Shown: positions 47,465 to 58,907 of the stretch, one piece after another
Position numbering within the stretch: the first letter of the stretch is position 1
Layout: each line of letters opens with the position of its first letter
Source of the DNA: Streptococcus australis
GTDB taxonomy: Bacteria > Bacillota > Bacilli > Lactobacillales > Streptococcaceae
Assembly (NCBI RefSeq): GCF_003943615.1
Contig: NZ_RJPZ01000003.1
Span: 263,010 to 327,009 of the forward strand
Length of the DNA: 64,000 bases
Direction: 5' to 3'
The notes under the pieces: generated by a model
What the model saw: the letters and a program-made list of their open reading frames with translations, nothing else
The model's database searches: none
Told to the model about the DNA's origin: nothing
Translations under genes and position numbers: made by a program

Positions 47465-48299
47465 GTCCAATTAACTCCTTAAACTCCTGTAAAGTGATTG
47501 GTAAAATTGGCAAAGATAGTCCTTTTTGACGTAAACGCCAAGCAAATTTCGTCACTTTAGGTACACCTAATTGAATATTTTCTAACCCTTCTACATCCTG
47601 AAATACGTCCCTTGGGTGCCCAGACCTCACAATTCGTCCTTTTTCCAAAACATAAACAAGATTTGCGTATTCTGCCACATCTTCCATAGAATGACTAACA
47701 AGAACGATGGTCATGCCAGCTTGATGAAGTGACGCAAATAGCTTCATTAATTCCCGTCTGCCTGAGGGATCCAAGCCAGCTGTCGGCTCATCCAGTACCA
47801 AAATTTCAGGTTCCATCGCTAAAATGCCTGCAATCGCAACCCGTCTCATTTGTCCTCCAGATAATTCAAAGGGACTCCGTTCAAACAACTCTTCAGAAAG
47901 ACCGACTAAACTCAATTTCTCCTTGGCAATACTTTCAGCTGACTCTTGGTCTACTCCAAAATTTTGAGGACCAAAAGCGACATCTTTTACCACAGTCTCA
48001 GCAAAGAGTTGGCTTTCTGGAAATTGAAAGACAAGACCAACTTTCTTCCGAAGGTTCTTTAGCTCTTTTTGAGAGGACTCAGAATCAATCTGTAAATCAT
48101 TCATTTGCACTTCCCCTCGACTGGGTAAAAGTAGACCATTTAATAATTGGAGAATGGTTGATTTTCCACTTCCAGTATGCCCAATTAGAGCTGTATAAGA
48201 ACCGCTTGGGATTTCCATATTCACATCAAAAAGAGCTGCACCTTCAAATGGAGTTCCTTCTTGATAGGTATAACTAAGCTGTTTTAAAGCAATTCCCAT
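47457..48299 (-). CDS. ecfA2: ECF transporter ATPase EcfA2
   Basis: 280 residues: Walker [10 protein letters not shown] (about 39-47), signature [14 protein letters not shown], Walker [12 protein letters not shown]. The second ATPase of the ECF pair. Its start overlaps the end of ecfA1 by 16 bases. Confidence 0.94.
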   Translation of the reverse strand: MGIALKQLSYTYQEGTPFEGAALFDVNMEIPSGSYTALIGHTGSGKSTILQLLNGLLLPSRGEVQMNDLQIDSESSQKELKNLRKKVGLVFQFPESQLFAETVVKDVAFGPQNFGVDQESAESIAKEKLSLVGLSEELFERSPFELSGGQMRRVAIAGILAMEPEILVLDEPTAGLDPSGRRELMKLFASLHQAGMTIVLVSHSMEDVAEYANLVYVLEKGRIVRSGHPRDVFQDVEGLENIQLGVPKVTKFAWRLRQKGLSLPILPITLQEFKELIGHE

Positions 48300-49111
48300 A
48301 ATAGTTTTTCTAGCTCTCCTTCAGTCTGATAGGTTTCTCCTACTGGAAAACCTTTTTGATGTAACATGCTTCGCAATCGATTCGCGAAAGGTTCCTCTAG
48401 TCCAATTTCATCTAAATCATCTCTAGAAAAGAGTTCTCTTGGAGTCAGATCCAAGGTCGCTTTCCCTTTTTCAAAGAGAATAACTCGATCACTTAGGGAA
48501 ACTTCCTCTAAATCATGGGTAATAGAAATAACCGTTAAACCGTATCGTTGTTTGACTTCTCGAACCGTCCGAATCAGTTCCAAGCGCCCTTCAGGGTCCA
48601 ACATACTGGTCGCTTCATCTAAAATGATAATTTTAGGTCGTAAAGCAATGATTCCTGCAATCGCCACCCGTTGCTTTTGTCCACCGGATAACCTAGCTGG
48701 TTCACGATCCTTAAACTCATCCATGCGAACCATCTTCAAAGCTTCATCTACTCGTCGAACCATTTCATCTCTTGGAATCCCTTGATTTTCCAATCCAAAC
48801 GCCACATCATCTTCTACTGTAGCTCCAACAAATTGGTTATCTGGATTCTGAAAAACCATACCAATCTCACTACGTTTTTCCCAAACGTTTTCAGGAGTTA
48901 GCAAATCTCCAGAGATATAGATTTCACCCGATTCGGGTTCCAACAAACCATCAATCAAACGAACCACTGTTGATTTACCACTTCCGTTATGTCCGATAAT
49001 GGATAACCATTCACCATGTTTCACGTGAAACGAAATATCATTTAACTGATGGTGCTCATCTGTTTTTTGGTATTTAAATATAAGATTTCGAACTTCTATA
49101 ATATTATTCAT
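48284..49111 (-). CDS. ecfA1: ECF transporter ATPase EcfA1
   Basis: 275 residues: Walker [10 protein letters not shown] (about 40-48), signature [13 protein letters not shown], Walker [13 protein letters not shown]. Pairs with EcfA2 and EcfT to drive uptake of vitamins and other micronutrients by S components encoded elsewhere. Starts right at the pgsA stop. Confidence 0.94.
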   Translation of the reverse strand: MNNIIEVRNLIFKYQKTDEHHQLNDISFHVKHGEWLSIIGHNGSGKSTVVRLIDGLLEPESGEIYISGDLLTPENVWEKRSEIGMVFQNPDNQFVGATVEDDVAFGLENQGIPRDEMVRRVDEALKMVRMDEFKDREPARLSGGQKQRVAIAGIIALRPKIIILDEATSMLDPEGRLELIRTVREVKQRYGLTVISITHDLEEVSLSDRVILFEKGKATLDLTPRELFSRDDLDEIGLEEPFANRLRSMLHQKGFPVGETYQTEGELEKLLWELL

Positions 49112-49651
49112 TTATCTAAAGGTATCTTTAAAGAGGTAGGCACTGCCTTTAAAGTATTCATATCCAGAGTAGACTGTAAAGATTAGCGCAACATAAAGCG
49201 TTAGTTGGCCCAATAAATCCCAATGAAAGAGAAGGAAAATAATGGCAAACATTTGTGAGAAGGTTTTAATTTTCCCAGGCATAGCTGCTGGCAAAACAAC
49301 TCCTCCTGTTTCAACCAATAACAGACGGAGGCCAGTAACAGCTAATTCACGGCAAATAATAACTGCAGTAATCCAAGCCGGAACCATCTTTAATTCAATC
49401 ATCATAATAAAGGCAGACATGACAAGAAGCTTATCAGCCATAGGATCCGCAAATTTCCCAAAGTTACTCACAACGTTCCATTTACGAGCCAGATAACCGT
49501 CTAAATAATCGGTAATACTTGCAACCGCAAATACGATAGCTGCTGCCACATGCCAGACATAACTTTTGCCAAATATTAGCATCACAATAAAAATGGGAAT
49601 AAACACAATTCGAATCAGTGTTAAGGCATTAGGAATATTTTCTTTTTTCAT
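49112..49651 (-). CDS. pgsA: Phosphatidylglycerophosphate synthase
   Basis: 179-residue membrane enzyme that joins glycerol-3-phosphate to CDP-diacylglycerol. The CDP-alcohol phosphotransferase motif D(x2)DG(x2)AR(x8)G(x3)D(x3)D is visible as DYLDGYLARKWNVVSNFGK followed by FADPMAD (about 48-72). About five helices. Immediately upstream of ecfA1. Confidence 0.95.
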   Translation of the reverse strand: MKKENIPNALTLIRIVFIPIFIVMLIFGKSYVWHVAAAIVFAVASITDYLDGYLARKWNVVSNFGKFADPMADKLLVMSAFIMMIELKMVPAWITAVIICRELAVTGLRLLLVETGGVVLPAAMPGKIKTFSQMFAIIFLLFHWDLLGQLTLYVALIFTVYSGYEYFKGSAYLFKDTFR

Positions 49652-49747
49652 TCTAGTCTCCTTACTAGTTTACATAATAGTTTACATCTAGTTGACAAAA
49701 TCGACCTCGATTTAATTCGACAAAATCATTATTCCATTCTATCCCTA

Positions 49748-51034
49748 TTACTTAGGAAAAATAATAAAGTCCGTCATGTCACAAGCGTTGACAAAATCTC
49801 GCCCAACCTTTACAACGTCTTGTAAAGATATACTTTGTAAAATTTTTGGAAGGTCAAATAGATTTTCACCCGTTTCAATTGGATTAAATTGAGTGGCGAT
49901 ATAATCCAAGGAATTCAAACCATGTAAAAAATCACCAAACATTTCGCTTTTAATCGTATCCAAATGCTCTTGGGTCACATCGGGATCTTTCTCAAAATTT
50001 TTTATGGCTGTTCTGAACTGATGGGATATACTGACAGGTTCAGAAGTGTCCATCGTTAACATCACAAAGTGAAACGAAGATTCTACTTCAATTTCGAGTG
50101 TCAAGGAGTTGTCAAGTTTACCAACTTCATAAAGCGACTGAAATCGCTTGGATGTCCACCCAAACATCATTGCAAACAATAATTTTAGGATAATCTTATA
50201 GCGATACTGGTAAAGAGGAGAAATTTGATTTCTTCCACGAATTCCAATTGCTAATTTTGGTGAAGCAACTTCCATCCGACTTGTCTCATTTTGAACAACC
50301 GGATTTAAGTCTACAGGTGAAATGTGAGGAAGAGGATTTGAAGAAGCCTTCATCTCAAATTCAGAAACAAGGTTAACAAGGCTGTCAAGTTCAAAATTTC
50401 CGACAACCACTAATTGCATATTGGATGGTTGGTAGAATAAATCGAAATTTTCCTGTAAACTCTCTTCATCAATTTGAGAGAGAGAAACTGTCGTACCTGC
50501 AATATCTTGGGCCAAGGGTGTATCTGGATAGAGATTCGCCAGCGCCCTAAAGAATAATTGGTAGTCAGGACTATCTTGATACATTTCGATTTCTTGTTGA
50601 ATAATCGATCGTTCCTTCTTTAGAGAATCCTTTGATAGATGAAGAGATTGTGTCATCTCCAGTAACAATCTCAGACTTTCATTGACATACGAGGTAGTCG
50701 AAAAAAGATAACTGGTCTGTGTAAAGCTAGTAAAGGCATTACTTTCAGCTCCCAACCGTACAAAATGTTGTAAATAATCTTGACCGTCTTTATCTTCAAA
50801 TAATTTATGTTCAAGAAAATGTGCAATTCCTGCTGGAAATTCTTTTACACCTTCTATTCCATCCATTGTAAATTTTGTGTCAACTGAACCAAATTTAGTA
50901 GAAATGATTGCATAGCTTTCATTAAAATCCGTTTTTGGAATTAAATATAACTTCAATCCATTTTGGAGAGTTGTCTGATAAACACATTCTCCAACAGCTG
51001 GATACTCTATTTTCTCCAAATCTTTCTTTATCAT
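49748..51034 (-). CDS. M16-family zinc peptidase (YmfH-like)
   Basis: 428 residues. The inverted zinc motif HxxEH is present as HFLEH (72-76), so this subunit looks catalytic. Cytoplasmic; no signal peptide. Four-base overlap with the upstream non-catalytic paralogue suggests a two-subunit enzyme, like other M16B pairs. Substrate unknown. Confidence 0.87.
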   Translation of the reverse strand: MIKKDLEKIEYPAVGECVYQTTLQNGLKLYLIPKTDFNESYAIISTKFGSVDTKFTMDGIEGVKEFPAGIAHFLEHKLFEDKDGQDYLQHFVRLGAESNAFTSFTQTSYLFSTTSYVNESLRLLLEMTQSLHLSKDSLKKERSIIQQEIEMYQDSPDYQLFFRALANLYPDTPLAQDIAGTTVSLSQIDEESLQENFDLFYQPSNMQLVVVGNFELDSLVNLVSEFEMKASSNPLPHISPVDLNPVVQNETSRMEVASPKLAIGIRGRNQISPLYQYRYKIILKLLFAMMFGWTSKRFQSLYEVGKLDNSLTLEIEVESSFHFVMLTMDTSEPVSISHQFRTAIKNFEKDPDVTQEHLDTIKSEMFGDFLHGLNSLDYIATQFNPIETGENLFDLPKILQSISLQDVVKVGRDFVNACDMTDFIIFPK

Positions 51035-52281
51035 TCTCTTCCTTCCATAAAATAGACCGCTTGTAATTTGAGTGATTTGGCAACAGCCATAATTTCATCT
51101 TTCGTCACCAGTTGAATGGCTTGAATCCAATCATCAATTGACAAGAACTGTTTTCCTAAAGTGGATTTTAGATAAGCTCTTTCAATCAAGGTGCCAGGTC
51201 GATCCTGCGATAATTTTACAGCATTTATTATCATTTCTTTTGTCAAGCGCAACTCTTCACTGGTAAACTTCCCTCTCTTCAAGTCACTCACTTGACGACT
51301 CATCAGAGTCATCGTACGGGTTCTATTTTTTCTATCAATCCCTGCATAGATACGCATAAAATGAGAAAAAATATCAAAATGGCTGGAGATAGTATAAGCC
51401 AACCCTTCTTTTTCTCGAATGACTGTAAACAATTTTGAGTGAGAGAAAGCCCCCAGTAAACCATTTAAAACAATTAAAGCAAAATGCTCTTTCTCCCCAT
51501 ACTGAACAGGAAAGTGATAACCTAATTCTAAAATAGATTGATGAGTCTCTCGCTGTTCCAGTCCTTCTCTGACAATATTTGAGAAAGATTGTGTATAAAA
51601 AAGGTTGACATTAGATTTACGAGGTTGTAAACCAAAGTTACTGATCTTTTCAATGACCGCTAGTTCATTGAAATCCCCCATAAAGAAAAAGTCAATCAGA
51701 TTTGTTTGAAGCATTTCTTGAAATGCTTGATAAGCTGACTTTTCATCCTCATTCTGAATCTGCTGGACACTTCCATACTTACTTAGTTTCATGTCAGCTT
51801 GATCATAAAACAACCGATTCAATTGTTGGTGAGCATAATAAAAATGATTTTCAATTTCTGCTTCTAGTTCTGTGATAAGATTTTTTTTCTCTACTAAAAA
51901 AGTTTCTGAATGAAAGCATCCATTTTCTGCAAGAGGAGCATTAAGAGATACCTTTAATAGATCCAACATCTGATCTGTCAAGACATTTTTCTTGCTCAAA
52001 AAAGCATCACGGACATAGGATAAATTAATATCAATGTAGTGTGTTTGGCCACGTTTGGAAACAGAAGTAGAAAAATTGGCTCCATACAAGTTCGCCAACT
52101 GTTCTCTAAATTGCTGAGAAGTTGGGTAAAGTTGATTGGCTGTTTCTATCATGCGTGAGGCTAGAACCCGTCCTGCTATTGTTTCTTCAGAAAGGGGGGC
52201 CGAGAATCGTACTTTTATCTCATTGGTCTTAAATTTTTCTGATTTTATAAAATGGATTCGAACACCAGTAACTAATTCCAT
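51031..52281 (-). CDS. M16-family peptidase homologue lacking the zinc motif (YmfF-like)
   Basis: 416 residues. The fold family is clear from overall pattern, but at the HxxEH position the sequence reads LASRMIETANQL, so zinc cannot bind in the usual way. It probably forms a heterodimer with the catalytic partner next to it, as in other M16 complexes. Divergent from yaaA-recF. Confidence 0.85.
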   Translation of the reverse strand: MELVTGVRIHFIKSEKFKTNEIKVRFSAPLSEETIAGRVLASRMIETANQLYPTSQQFREQLANLYGANFSTSVSKRGQTHYIDINLSYVRDAFLSKKNVLTDQMLDLLKVSLNAPLAENGCFHSETFLVEKKNLITELEAEIENHFYYAHQQLNRLFYDQADMKLSKYGSVQQIQNEDEKSAYQAFQEMLQTNLIDFFFMGDFNELAVIEKISNFGLQPRKSNVNLFYTQSFSNIVREGLEQRETHQSILELGYHFPVQYGEKEHFALIVLNGLLGAFSHSKLFTVIREKEGLAYTISSHFDIFSHFMRIYAGIDRKNRTRTMTLMSRQVSDLKRGKFTSEELRLTKEMIINAVKLSQDRPGTLIERAYLKSTLGKQFLSIDDWIQAIQLVTKDEIMAVAKSLKLQAVYFMEGRE

Positions 52282-52404
52282 CGTTATCCTCGTTCTAACA
52301 AATATTACTCTTCATTATATCACGAAATCCCAGTAAAATCTTTCCTAGACAGATTAAAAAACGTTTACACTGACTCGCCCTATCTTAGGTTTTTCATCCT
52401 TTTA

Positions 52405-52413
52405 TGGTATAAT
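52405..52413 (+). promoter_or_regulatory. yaaA-recF promoter (extended -10)
   Basis: TGGTATAAT is preceded by no strong -35. The start codon follows 21 bases later, with GAGGTG as ribosome site. Confidence 0.5.
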
Positions 52414-52433
52414 AACAATCATTGAGGTGAACT

Positions 52434-52805
52434 ATGAATTATAAACTTTTTGATGAATTTATCACACTACAAGCCCTATTTAAAGAACTGGGAATCATCC
52501 AAAGCGGTGGAGCTATCAAAGCCTTTTTACTGGAAAATCAAGTAGAGGTCAATGGAGAAGTGGAAACCAGAAGAGGACGTAAATTACGAGTAGGAGATAG
52601 TATCGAAGTCATTGGTGATAAGGAAATCATAACGATTGCACAACCAAGTCCAGAAGAAATGGAAGACTACCAAGCGGACAAGCTAGAAAAAGAACGCGTT
52701 GCTCAATTGGTGAAGAAATTAAACAAAGAACAGAAACAAAAAAGAGATACAAAACCAAAAAAAGAGGAAAACAAACGGAAACCCGTTCGTTTCCCAGGGA
52801 CATAA
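52434..52805 (+). CDS. yaaA: S4-domain protein YaaA (RlbA)
   Basis: 123 residues. S4-like RNA-binding domain (about 1-65, with [31 protein letters not shown]) plus a Lys/Glu-rich tail longer than in Bacillus. It is coupled to recF: one base separates the genes. In Bacillus, YaaA is tied to ribosome assembly. The function here is inferred from family. Confidence 0.88.
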   Translation: MNYKLFDEFITLQALFKELGIIQSGGAIKAFLLENQVEVNGEVETRRGRKLRVGDSIEVIGDKEIITIAQPSPEEMEDYQADKLEKERVAQLVKKLNKEQKQKRDTKPKKEENKRKPVRFPGT

Positions 52806-52806
52806 T

Positions 52807-53895
52807 ATGTGGCTTAAATCCATACATATTCAGAAATTTCGAAATTATAAAGAAGTAGATCTCCAATTCCACTCTGGTTTGAATATTTTCTTAGGCCAAA
52901 ATGCTCAAGGCAAAACCAATCTCCTTGAGTCCATCTACTTTTTAGCCTTGACCCGCAGCCATCGGACTCGTTCCGATAAAGATTTAATTCATTTTCAAGA
53001 GGAACAATTTACCGTTTCAGGAGTGGTAGAAAAAAAGACCGGCTCTATCCCTCTAGAAATTTCCTTATCCTCAAAAGGAAGAGTCACTAAAGTGAACCAC
53101 TTAAAACAAAGCAAGTTATCAACATATATCGGTAACATGAATGTGGTTCTCTTTGCTCCAGAGGATTTACAACTCGTTAAAGGATCACCTGCTCTTCGTC
53201 GCAAGTTTATTGATATTGATTTAGGTCAGATGAAACCCGTTTATCTATCGGATTTAACAGCCTATCATCATGTTTTAAAGCAGCGAAACAGTTACTTAAA
53301 GACGGCGAACACAGTAGATCCAACCTTTTTAGATGTATTAGATGAACAATTAGCAGATTATGGTAGCCGAGTCTGCATCCATCGGAAAGATTTTCTTAAA
53401 AAATTGGAAAACTTTGGCAAGGAAAAACATTTTGAAATTTCCAATCAAGCCGAAAAACTCACCATTCGGTATGATTCCTCCATTCCTTTTCAAGATGAAC
53501 AAACGCTTCGCCAATCCTTTCTCACCTTGCTTCGAGAAAATCGGACCAAGGATCTTATCAAAAAAACAACCAGTGTCGGTCCTCACCGAGATGACATTAG
53601 TTTTTACATCAATGACATGAATGCGACTTTTGGTAGCCAAGGTCAGCACCGCAGTGTTGTTCTTTCATTAAAACTGGCAGAGATTTCATTGATTGAATCC
53701 TTGACGAATGAAAAGCCTATTTTACTCTTAGATGATGTCATGAGTGAACTTGACAATAATCGTCAACTACATTTACTAGAAGTTATCTCTCGTGACATCC
53801 AAACATTTATTACAACTACAACCCTAGATCACCTAAAAGACTTGCCTGAAGACTTAAAAATCTTCAATATTCACTCAGGTCAAATTGACGAATAA
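52807..53895 (+). CDS. recF: DNA replication and repair protein RecF
   Basis: 362 residues: SMC-like ATPase that helps load RecA at gaps. Walker A GQNAQGKT (30-37), signature [18 protein letters not shown] (about 276), and Walker [13 protein letters not shown] (about 297) are intact. Ends before a full copy of the 180-bp repeat. In many bacteria recF is near dnaA/dnaN; here it is on the guaB-trpS side, as in streptococci. Confidence 0.96.
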   Translation: MWLKSIHIQKFRNYKEVDLQFHSGLNIFLGQNAQGKTNLLESIYFLALTRSHRTRSDKDLIHFQEEQFTVSGVVEKKTGSIPLEISLSSKGRVTKVNHLKQSKLSTYIGNMNVVLFAPEDLQLVKGSPALRRKFIDIDLGQMKPVYLSDLTAYHHVLKQRNSYLKTANTVDPTFLDVLDEQLADYGSRVCIHRKDFLKKLENFGKEKHFEISNQAEKLTIRYDSSIPFQDEQTLRQSFLTLLRENRTKDLIKKTTSVGPHRDDISFYINDMNATFGSQGQHRSVVLSLKLAEISLIESLTNEKPILLLDDVMSELDNNRQLHLLEVISRDIQTFITTTTLDHLKDLPEDLKIFNIHSGQIDE

Positions 53896-53940
53896 TTAAC
53901 AGCATTGTCAATTTCAATTTACATCTTTTTGACACAACAA

Positions 53941-54122
53941 AAGAGAGTGGGACAGAAATCGGTCATTCGTTAGAATTCGATTTCGTCGTCCCACCTCCGC
54001 ACAGTTGAGTAGGGCTATAAAAGCTGATGAAATCAGCGTAATAGAGCCCACTCAACCACTGCGTCTTGCTCGACAATCCAAAGAAGATTGAGAGGCTAGG
54101 ACTTTTGTCCCAGCCTCTTTTT
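53941..54122 (-). repeat. 180-bp structured repeat, copy 2 (inverted)
   Basis: The same element as at 25.9 and 61.5 kb, in opposite orientation: begins GAGAGTGGGACAGAAATCGG and ends GTCCCAGCCTC. It occupies the gap between convergent recF and guaB. The GGCTGGGAC hairpin is next to guaB, whose terminator it probably is. Confidence 0.85.
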
Positions 54123-54127
54123 CTTTT

Positions 54128-55690
<1,563 letters not shown>

Positions 55691-55709
55691 TCAATCATTT
55701 GTACAATAT

Positions 55710-55740
55710 TTCAAAAAGAGGTGTTGGAACCTCTTTTGAA
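55710..55740 (-). terminator. trpS terminator
   Basis: Minus strand: AAAGAGGT, six-base loop, ACCTCTTTTT. Confidence 0.8.
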
Positions 55741-55776
55741 TCATTTATTTTATTAGATCATCTTCACATCAAGAGC

Positions 55777-56802
55777 TTATTTGAAATAGTTTAAGCCCAT
55801 AGCAGTCTTGACTTGATCAAGCGTTTCTGCTGCAACCGAACGAGCCACTTCACTACCCTTTTGAAGCATGTCATAGACTTGTCCCATATCTTTAGCAAAT
55901 TCAATCCGCCGTTCGCGAATAGGACCCAACTCTCTCTCTAGAATCTCTAAAAGATAGCGTTTGGTTTTAACATCACCTAAACCACCCCGTTGGTAATGGT
56001 CTTTCATGTCTTGAATAGTCGCCTGATCTTCTTCTTTTCCAAAAACATCCAAATAATGGAAAACCATATTTCCTTCAATTTTTCCTGGATCTTCGACACG
56101 AATATGCTCAGGGTCTGTGTACATACTCATCACCTTTTTCTTCAAGGTGTCCATATCATCCGCTAAATAGATGCCATTCCCAAGAGATTTAGACATTTTG
56201 GCATTTCCATCCAGACCAGGCAAACGACCCGCCGCCTCATTTTCTGGGAAAATTCCCTCTGGTTCAACCAAGACATCACAATGATAGGCATGATTAAAAG
56301 AACGGACGATTTCACGTGTTTGCTCAATCATGGGCTTTTGGTCGGTCCCAACAGGTACCAGATTGGCTTTAAAAGCGGTAATATCTGCTGCTTGAGAAAC
56401 AGGATAAACCAAGAAACCAGATGGAATAGACTCTCCGAACCCTTTTTGAGCAATTTCTGTCTTAACGGTTGGGTTGCGTTCCAAACGTGAAACAGAGACC
56501 AAATTCATGTAATACATGGTCAATTCCGCTAACTCAGGGATTTGACTCTGAATAAAAATGGTTGATTTATTTGGATCCAATCCTGCTGCTAAATAGTCTA
56601 GAGCAACGTTTCCGATGGATTCGACAATGGTTTGTGGGTCTTTAGCATGATCCGTTAAGGCTTGCTGGTCTGCTAAAAAGACAAACATCTGATACTTGTC
56701 TTCGTTTTGCATAAGAACTCGATTCTTCAATGAACCGACATAGTGTCCAATATGGAGTTTCCCAGTCGGGCGATCTCCAGTTAAAATAATCGGCTTGGTC
56801 AT
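55777..56802 (-). CDS. trpS: Tryptophanyl-tRNA synthetase
   Basis: 341 residues with start [10 protein letters not shown] at 56802, behind AGGGAGGAAG; longer frame starts lie in the T-box terminator and are rejected. Class I motifs: HIGH as LHIGH (about 16-20), KMSKS as KMSKSLGN (about 196). Controlled by a tryptophan T-box in the leader. Confidence 0.97.
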   Translation of the reverse strand: MTKPIILTGDRPTGKLHIGHYVGSLKNRVLMQNEDKYQMFVFLADQQALTDHAKDPQTIVESIGNVALDYLAAGLDPNKSTIFIQSQIPELAELTMYYMNLVSVSRLERNPTVKTEIAQKGFGESIPSGFLVYPVSQAADITAFKANLVPVGTDQKPMIEQTREIVRSFNHAYHCDVLVEPEGIFPENEAAGRLPGLDGNAKMSKSLGNGIYLADDMDTLKKKVMSMYTDPEHIRVEDPGKIEGNMVFHYLDVFGKEEDQATIQDMKDHYQRGGLGDVKTKRYLLEILERELGPIRERRIEFAKDMGQVYDMLQKGSEVARSVAAETLDQVKTAMGLNYFK

Positions 56803-56819
56803 TTTTCTTCCTCCCTGAA

Positions 56820-57072
56820 GTACAAAATAAAAGCCCACGCATAGCAAAAACTATGCGAGGGCGTCTGAGACACGGTGCCACCTCACTTAGAACAACATGT
56901 GCTGTTCTCTCTAGCTCATCACAAATGAGCTGCACATAAGGCCTGCTAGCCGAATCTCTATTGGTTCAGATTCTATTTGAATATCAGTCCATTTCATGCT
57001 AGTTCGTTGCTTATTTTCAGCGACCATAAGCTCTCTAAAAAACGAATCTAGACTACTCTTCTGATTGATTTT
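56820..57072 (-). ncRNA. T-box riboswitch, tryptophan-specific
   Basis: A leader of about 250 nt on trpS mRNA. The T-box sequence GGTGGCACCG (56882..56873) pairs with the uncharged tRNA acceptor end. A stem I specifier codon TGG (56991..56989) lies in GAAATGGACTG. A terminator precedes trpS. Low charged tRNA-Trp favours antitermination and trpS expression. Confidence 0.88.
56826..56864 (-). terminator. T-box conditional terminator
   Basis: Minus strand: GCCCTCGCATAG, TTTTTG, CTATGCGTGGGC then TTTTATTTT. The T-box sequence just upstream gives the competing antiterminator. Confidence 0.85.
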
Positions 57073-57073
57073 C

Positions 57074-57102
57074 ATTATATAATGACATCAAGGGAAAGTC
57101 AA
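57074..57102 (-). promoter_or_regulatory. trpS promoter
   Basis: Minus strand: TTGACT (57102..57097), 17 bases, TATAAT (57079..57074). Confidence 0.8.
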
Positions 57103-57159
57103 GTTATTCTCTCTTTTATCATCCATAATCATCTCCCTCGACTGCTTAAGGGTATTCAT

Positions 57160-57188
57160 TGAAAAATCAAGCGTTTTCTAGTAAAATA
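57160..57188 (+). promoter_or_regulatory. Promoter of the ABC-F gene
   Basis: TTGAAA (57160-57165), 17 bases, TAAAAT (57183-57188); AGAGGAG follows before the start codon. The start codon is GTG at 57222 or the following in-frame position as annotated. Confidence 0.5.
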
Positions 57189-57222
57189 GGCTTATATAGA
57201 CAGAAAAAGAGGAGAACTATAC

Positions 57223-58845
57223 GTGCTAACAGTTACTGACGTCTCACTACGTTTTAGTGATCGTAAACTTTTTGATGATGTCAACATCAAATTTACAGAA
57301 GGAAATACCTATGGTTTGATTGGGGCCAATGGTGCTGGAAAATCAACCTTTTTAAAAATCTTAGCTGGAGATATTGAACCAACAACTGGTCACATCTCTC
57401 TTGGACCAGACGAACGTCTTTCTGTTCTTCGTCAAAATCACTTTGACTACGAAGATGAGCGTGCCATTGACGTCGTTATCATGGGAAATGAAAAACTTTA
57501 TAGCATCATGAAGGAAAAAGATGCTATCTATATGAAGGAAGATTTTTCAGATGAAGATGGTGTCCGTGCAGCAGAGCTTGAAGGAGAATTCGCTGAACTA
57601 GGTGGTTGGGAAGCAGAAAGTGAAGCTTCACAACTCCTCCAAAATCTGAATATTCCAGAAGAGCTCCACTACCAAAATATGAGCGAATTGACTAATGGAG
57701 ATAAAGTGAAGGTTCTCCTTGCCAAAGCTCTCTTTGGTAAACCAGATGTCCTTCTTTTGGACGAGCCAACCAACGGTCTTGATATTCAATCCATTACCTG
57801 GTTAGAAGATTTCTTGATTGATTTTGAAAATACTGTTATCGTTGTATCCCACGACCGTCACTTCTTGAATAAAGTCTGTACTCACATGGCCGACCTGGAC
57901 TTTGGAAAAATCAAACTCTATGTCGGTAACTATGATTTCTGGAAAGAATCATCTGAACTGGCTGCCAAGTTGTTAGCAGATCGTAATGCCAAAGCAGAAG
58001 AAAAAATCAAACAATTACAAGAATTTGTGGCTCGTTTCTCTGCCAATGCTTCAAAATCTAAACAGGCAACTTCGCGTAAAAAGATGCTTGACAAGATTCA
58101 GTTAGAAGAAATTGTCCCATCCAGTCGGAAATACCCATTTATCAGCTTTAAAGCTGAACGAGAAATCGGGAATGATTTGTTGACAGTAGAGAACTTATCT
58201 GTAAAGATTGACGGTGAAACTATTCTTGACAACATCAGTTTCATCTTGCGTCCAGGTGACAAAACAGCTCTTATCGGACAAAACGACATCCAAACTACTG
58301 CCTTGATCCGCGCCATTATGGGTGAAATCGAATATGAAGGAACTGTCAAGTGGGGTGTCACAACAAGTCGCTCTTACTTACCAAAAGACAATTCAGCTGA
58401 CTTTGCAGGTGGCGAGTCAATTCTTGACTGGCTCCGTCAATTCGCAAGTAAAGAAGAAGATGACAATACCTTCCTTCGCGGATTCCTCGGACGCATGCTT
58501 TTTTCTGGAGACGAGGTTAACAAGCCTGTAAACGTCTTGTCAGGGGGAGAAAAGGTGCGCGTGATGCTTTCAAAACTCATGCTTTTGAAGTCAAACGTTC
58601 TTGTACTTGACGATCCTACAAATCACTTGGATTTGGAATCTATTTCAAGCTTGAACGATGGATTGAAAAACTTCAAAGAATCGATCATCTTTGCCAGTCA
58701 CGACCATGAGTTTATTCAAACTCTTGCCAACCATATCATTGTTCTTTCAAAAAATGGTGTCATTGACCGAATCGATGAAACCTATGACGAATTCTTAGAA
58801 AACCAAGAAGTTCAAGCAAAAGTCAAAGAACTTTGGAAAGACTAA
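57223..58845 (+). CDS. ABC-F family ATPase with one degenerate nucleotide site
   Basis: 540 residues with two ABC domains and no membrane segment; ABC-F proteins act on ribosomes. NBD1 has intact Walker A GANGAGKST (34-42) and LLLDEPTNGLD, but its signature reads LTNGDK. NBD2 lacks Walker A (GQNDIQTT, 352-359: no Lys) and has LDDPTN for LDEPTN, but keeps LSGGEK. So only the site built from NBD1 Walker A and NBD2 signature looks competent. The family resembles YkpA/YbiT; a resistance role is not indicated. Start codon is uncertain by a base triplet; AGAGGAG is upstream. Confidence 0.88.
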   Translation: MLTVTDVSLRFSDRKLFDDVNIKFTEGNTYGLIGANGAGKSTFLKILAGDIEPTTGHISLGPDERLSVLRQNHFDYEDERAIDVVIMGNEKLYSIMKEKDAIYMKEDFSDEDGVRAAELEGEFAELGGWEAESEASQLLQNLNIPEELHYQNMSELTNGDKVKVLLAKALFGKPDVLLLDEPTNGLDIQSITWLEDFLIDFENTVIVVSHDRHFLNKVCTHMADLDFGKIKLYVGNYDFWKESSELAAKLLADRNAKAEEKIKQLQEFVARFSANASKSKQATSRKKMLDKIQLEEIVPSSRKYPFISFKAEREIGNDLLTVENLSVKIDGETILDNISFILRPGDKTALIGQNDIQTTALIRAIMGEIEYEGTVKWGVTTSRSYLPKDNSADFAGGESILDWLRQFASKEEDDNTFLRGFLGRMLFSGDEVNKPVNVLSGGEKVRVMLSKLMLLKSNVLVLDDPTNHLDLESISSLNDGLKNFKESIIFASHDHEFIQTLANHIIVLSKNGVIDRIDETYDEFLENQEVQAKVKELWKD

Positions 58846-58865
58846 GAAATCACTCAAAATGATCA

Positions 58866-58897
58866 AAAACCCTGGAACCTTTGTTTCAGGGTCTTTC
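58866..58897 (+). terminator. Terminator-like hairpin after the ABC-F gene
   Basis: CCCTGGAAC and GTTTCAGGG with a short loop, followed by TCTTTC. It lies close to the next start codon. Confidence 0.6.
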
Positions 58898-58907
58898 AAT
58901 AGACCAT

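Noticed and set aside
47729..48277. 182-codon open frame antisense to ecfA2
   Set aside because: No start signal or family; ecfA2 is intact on the other strand.
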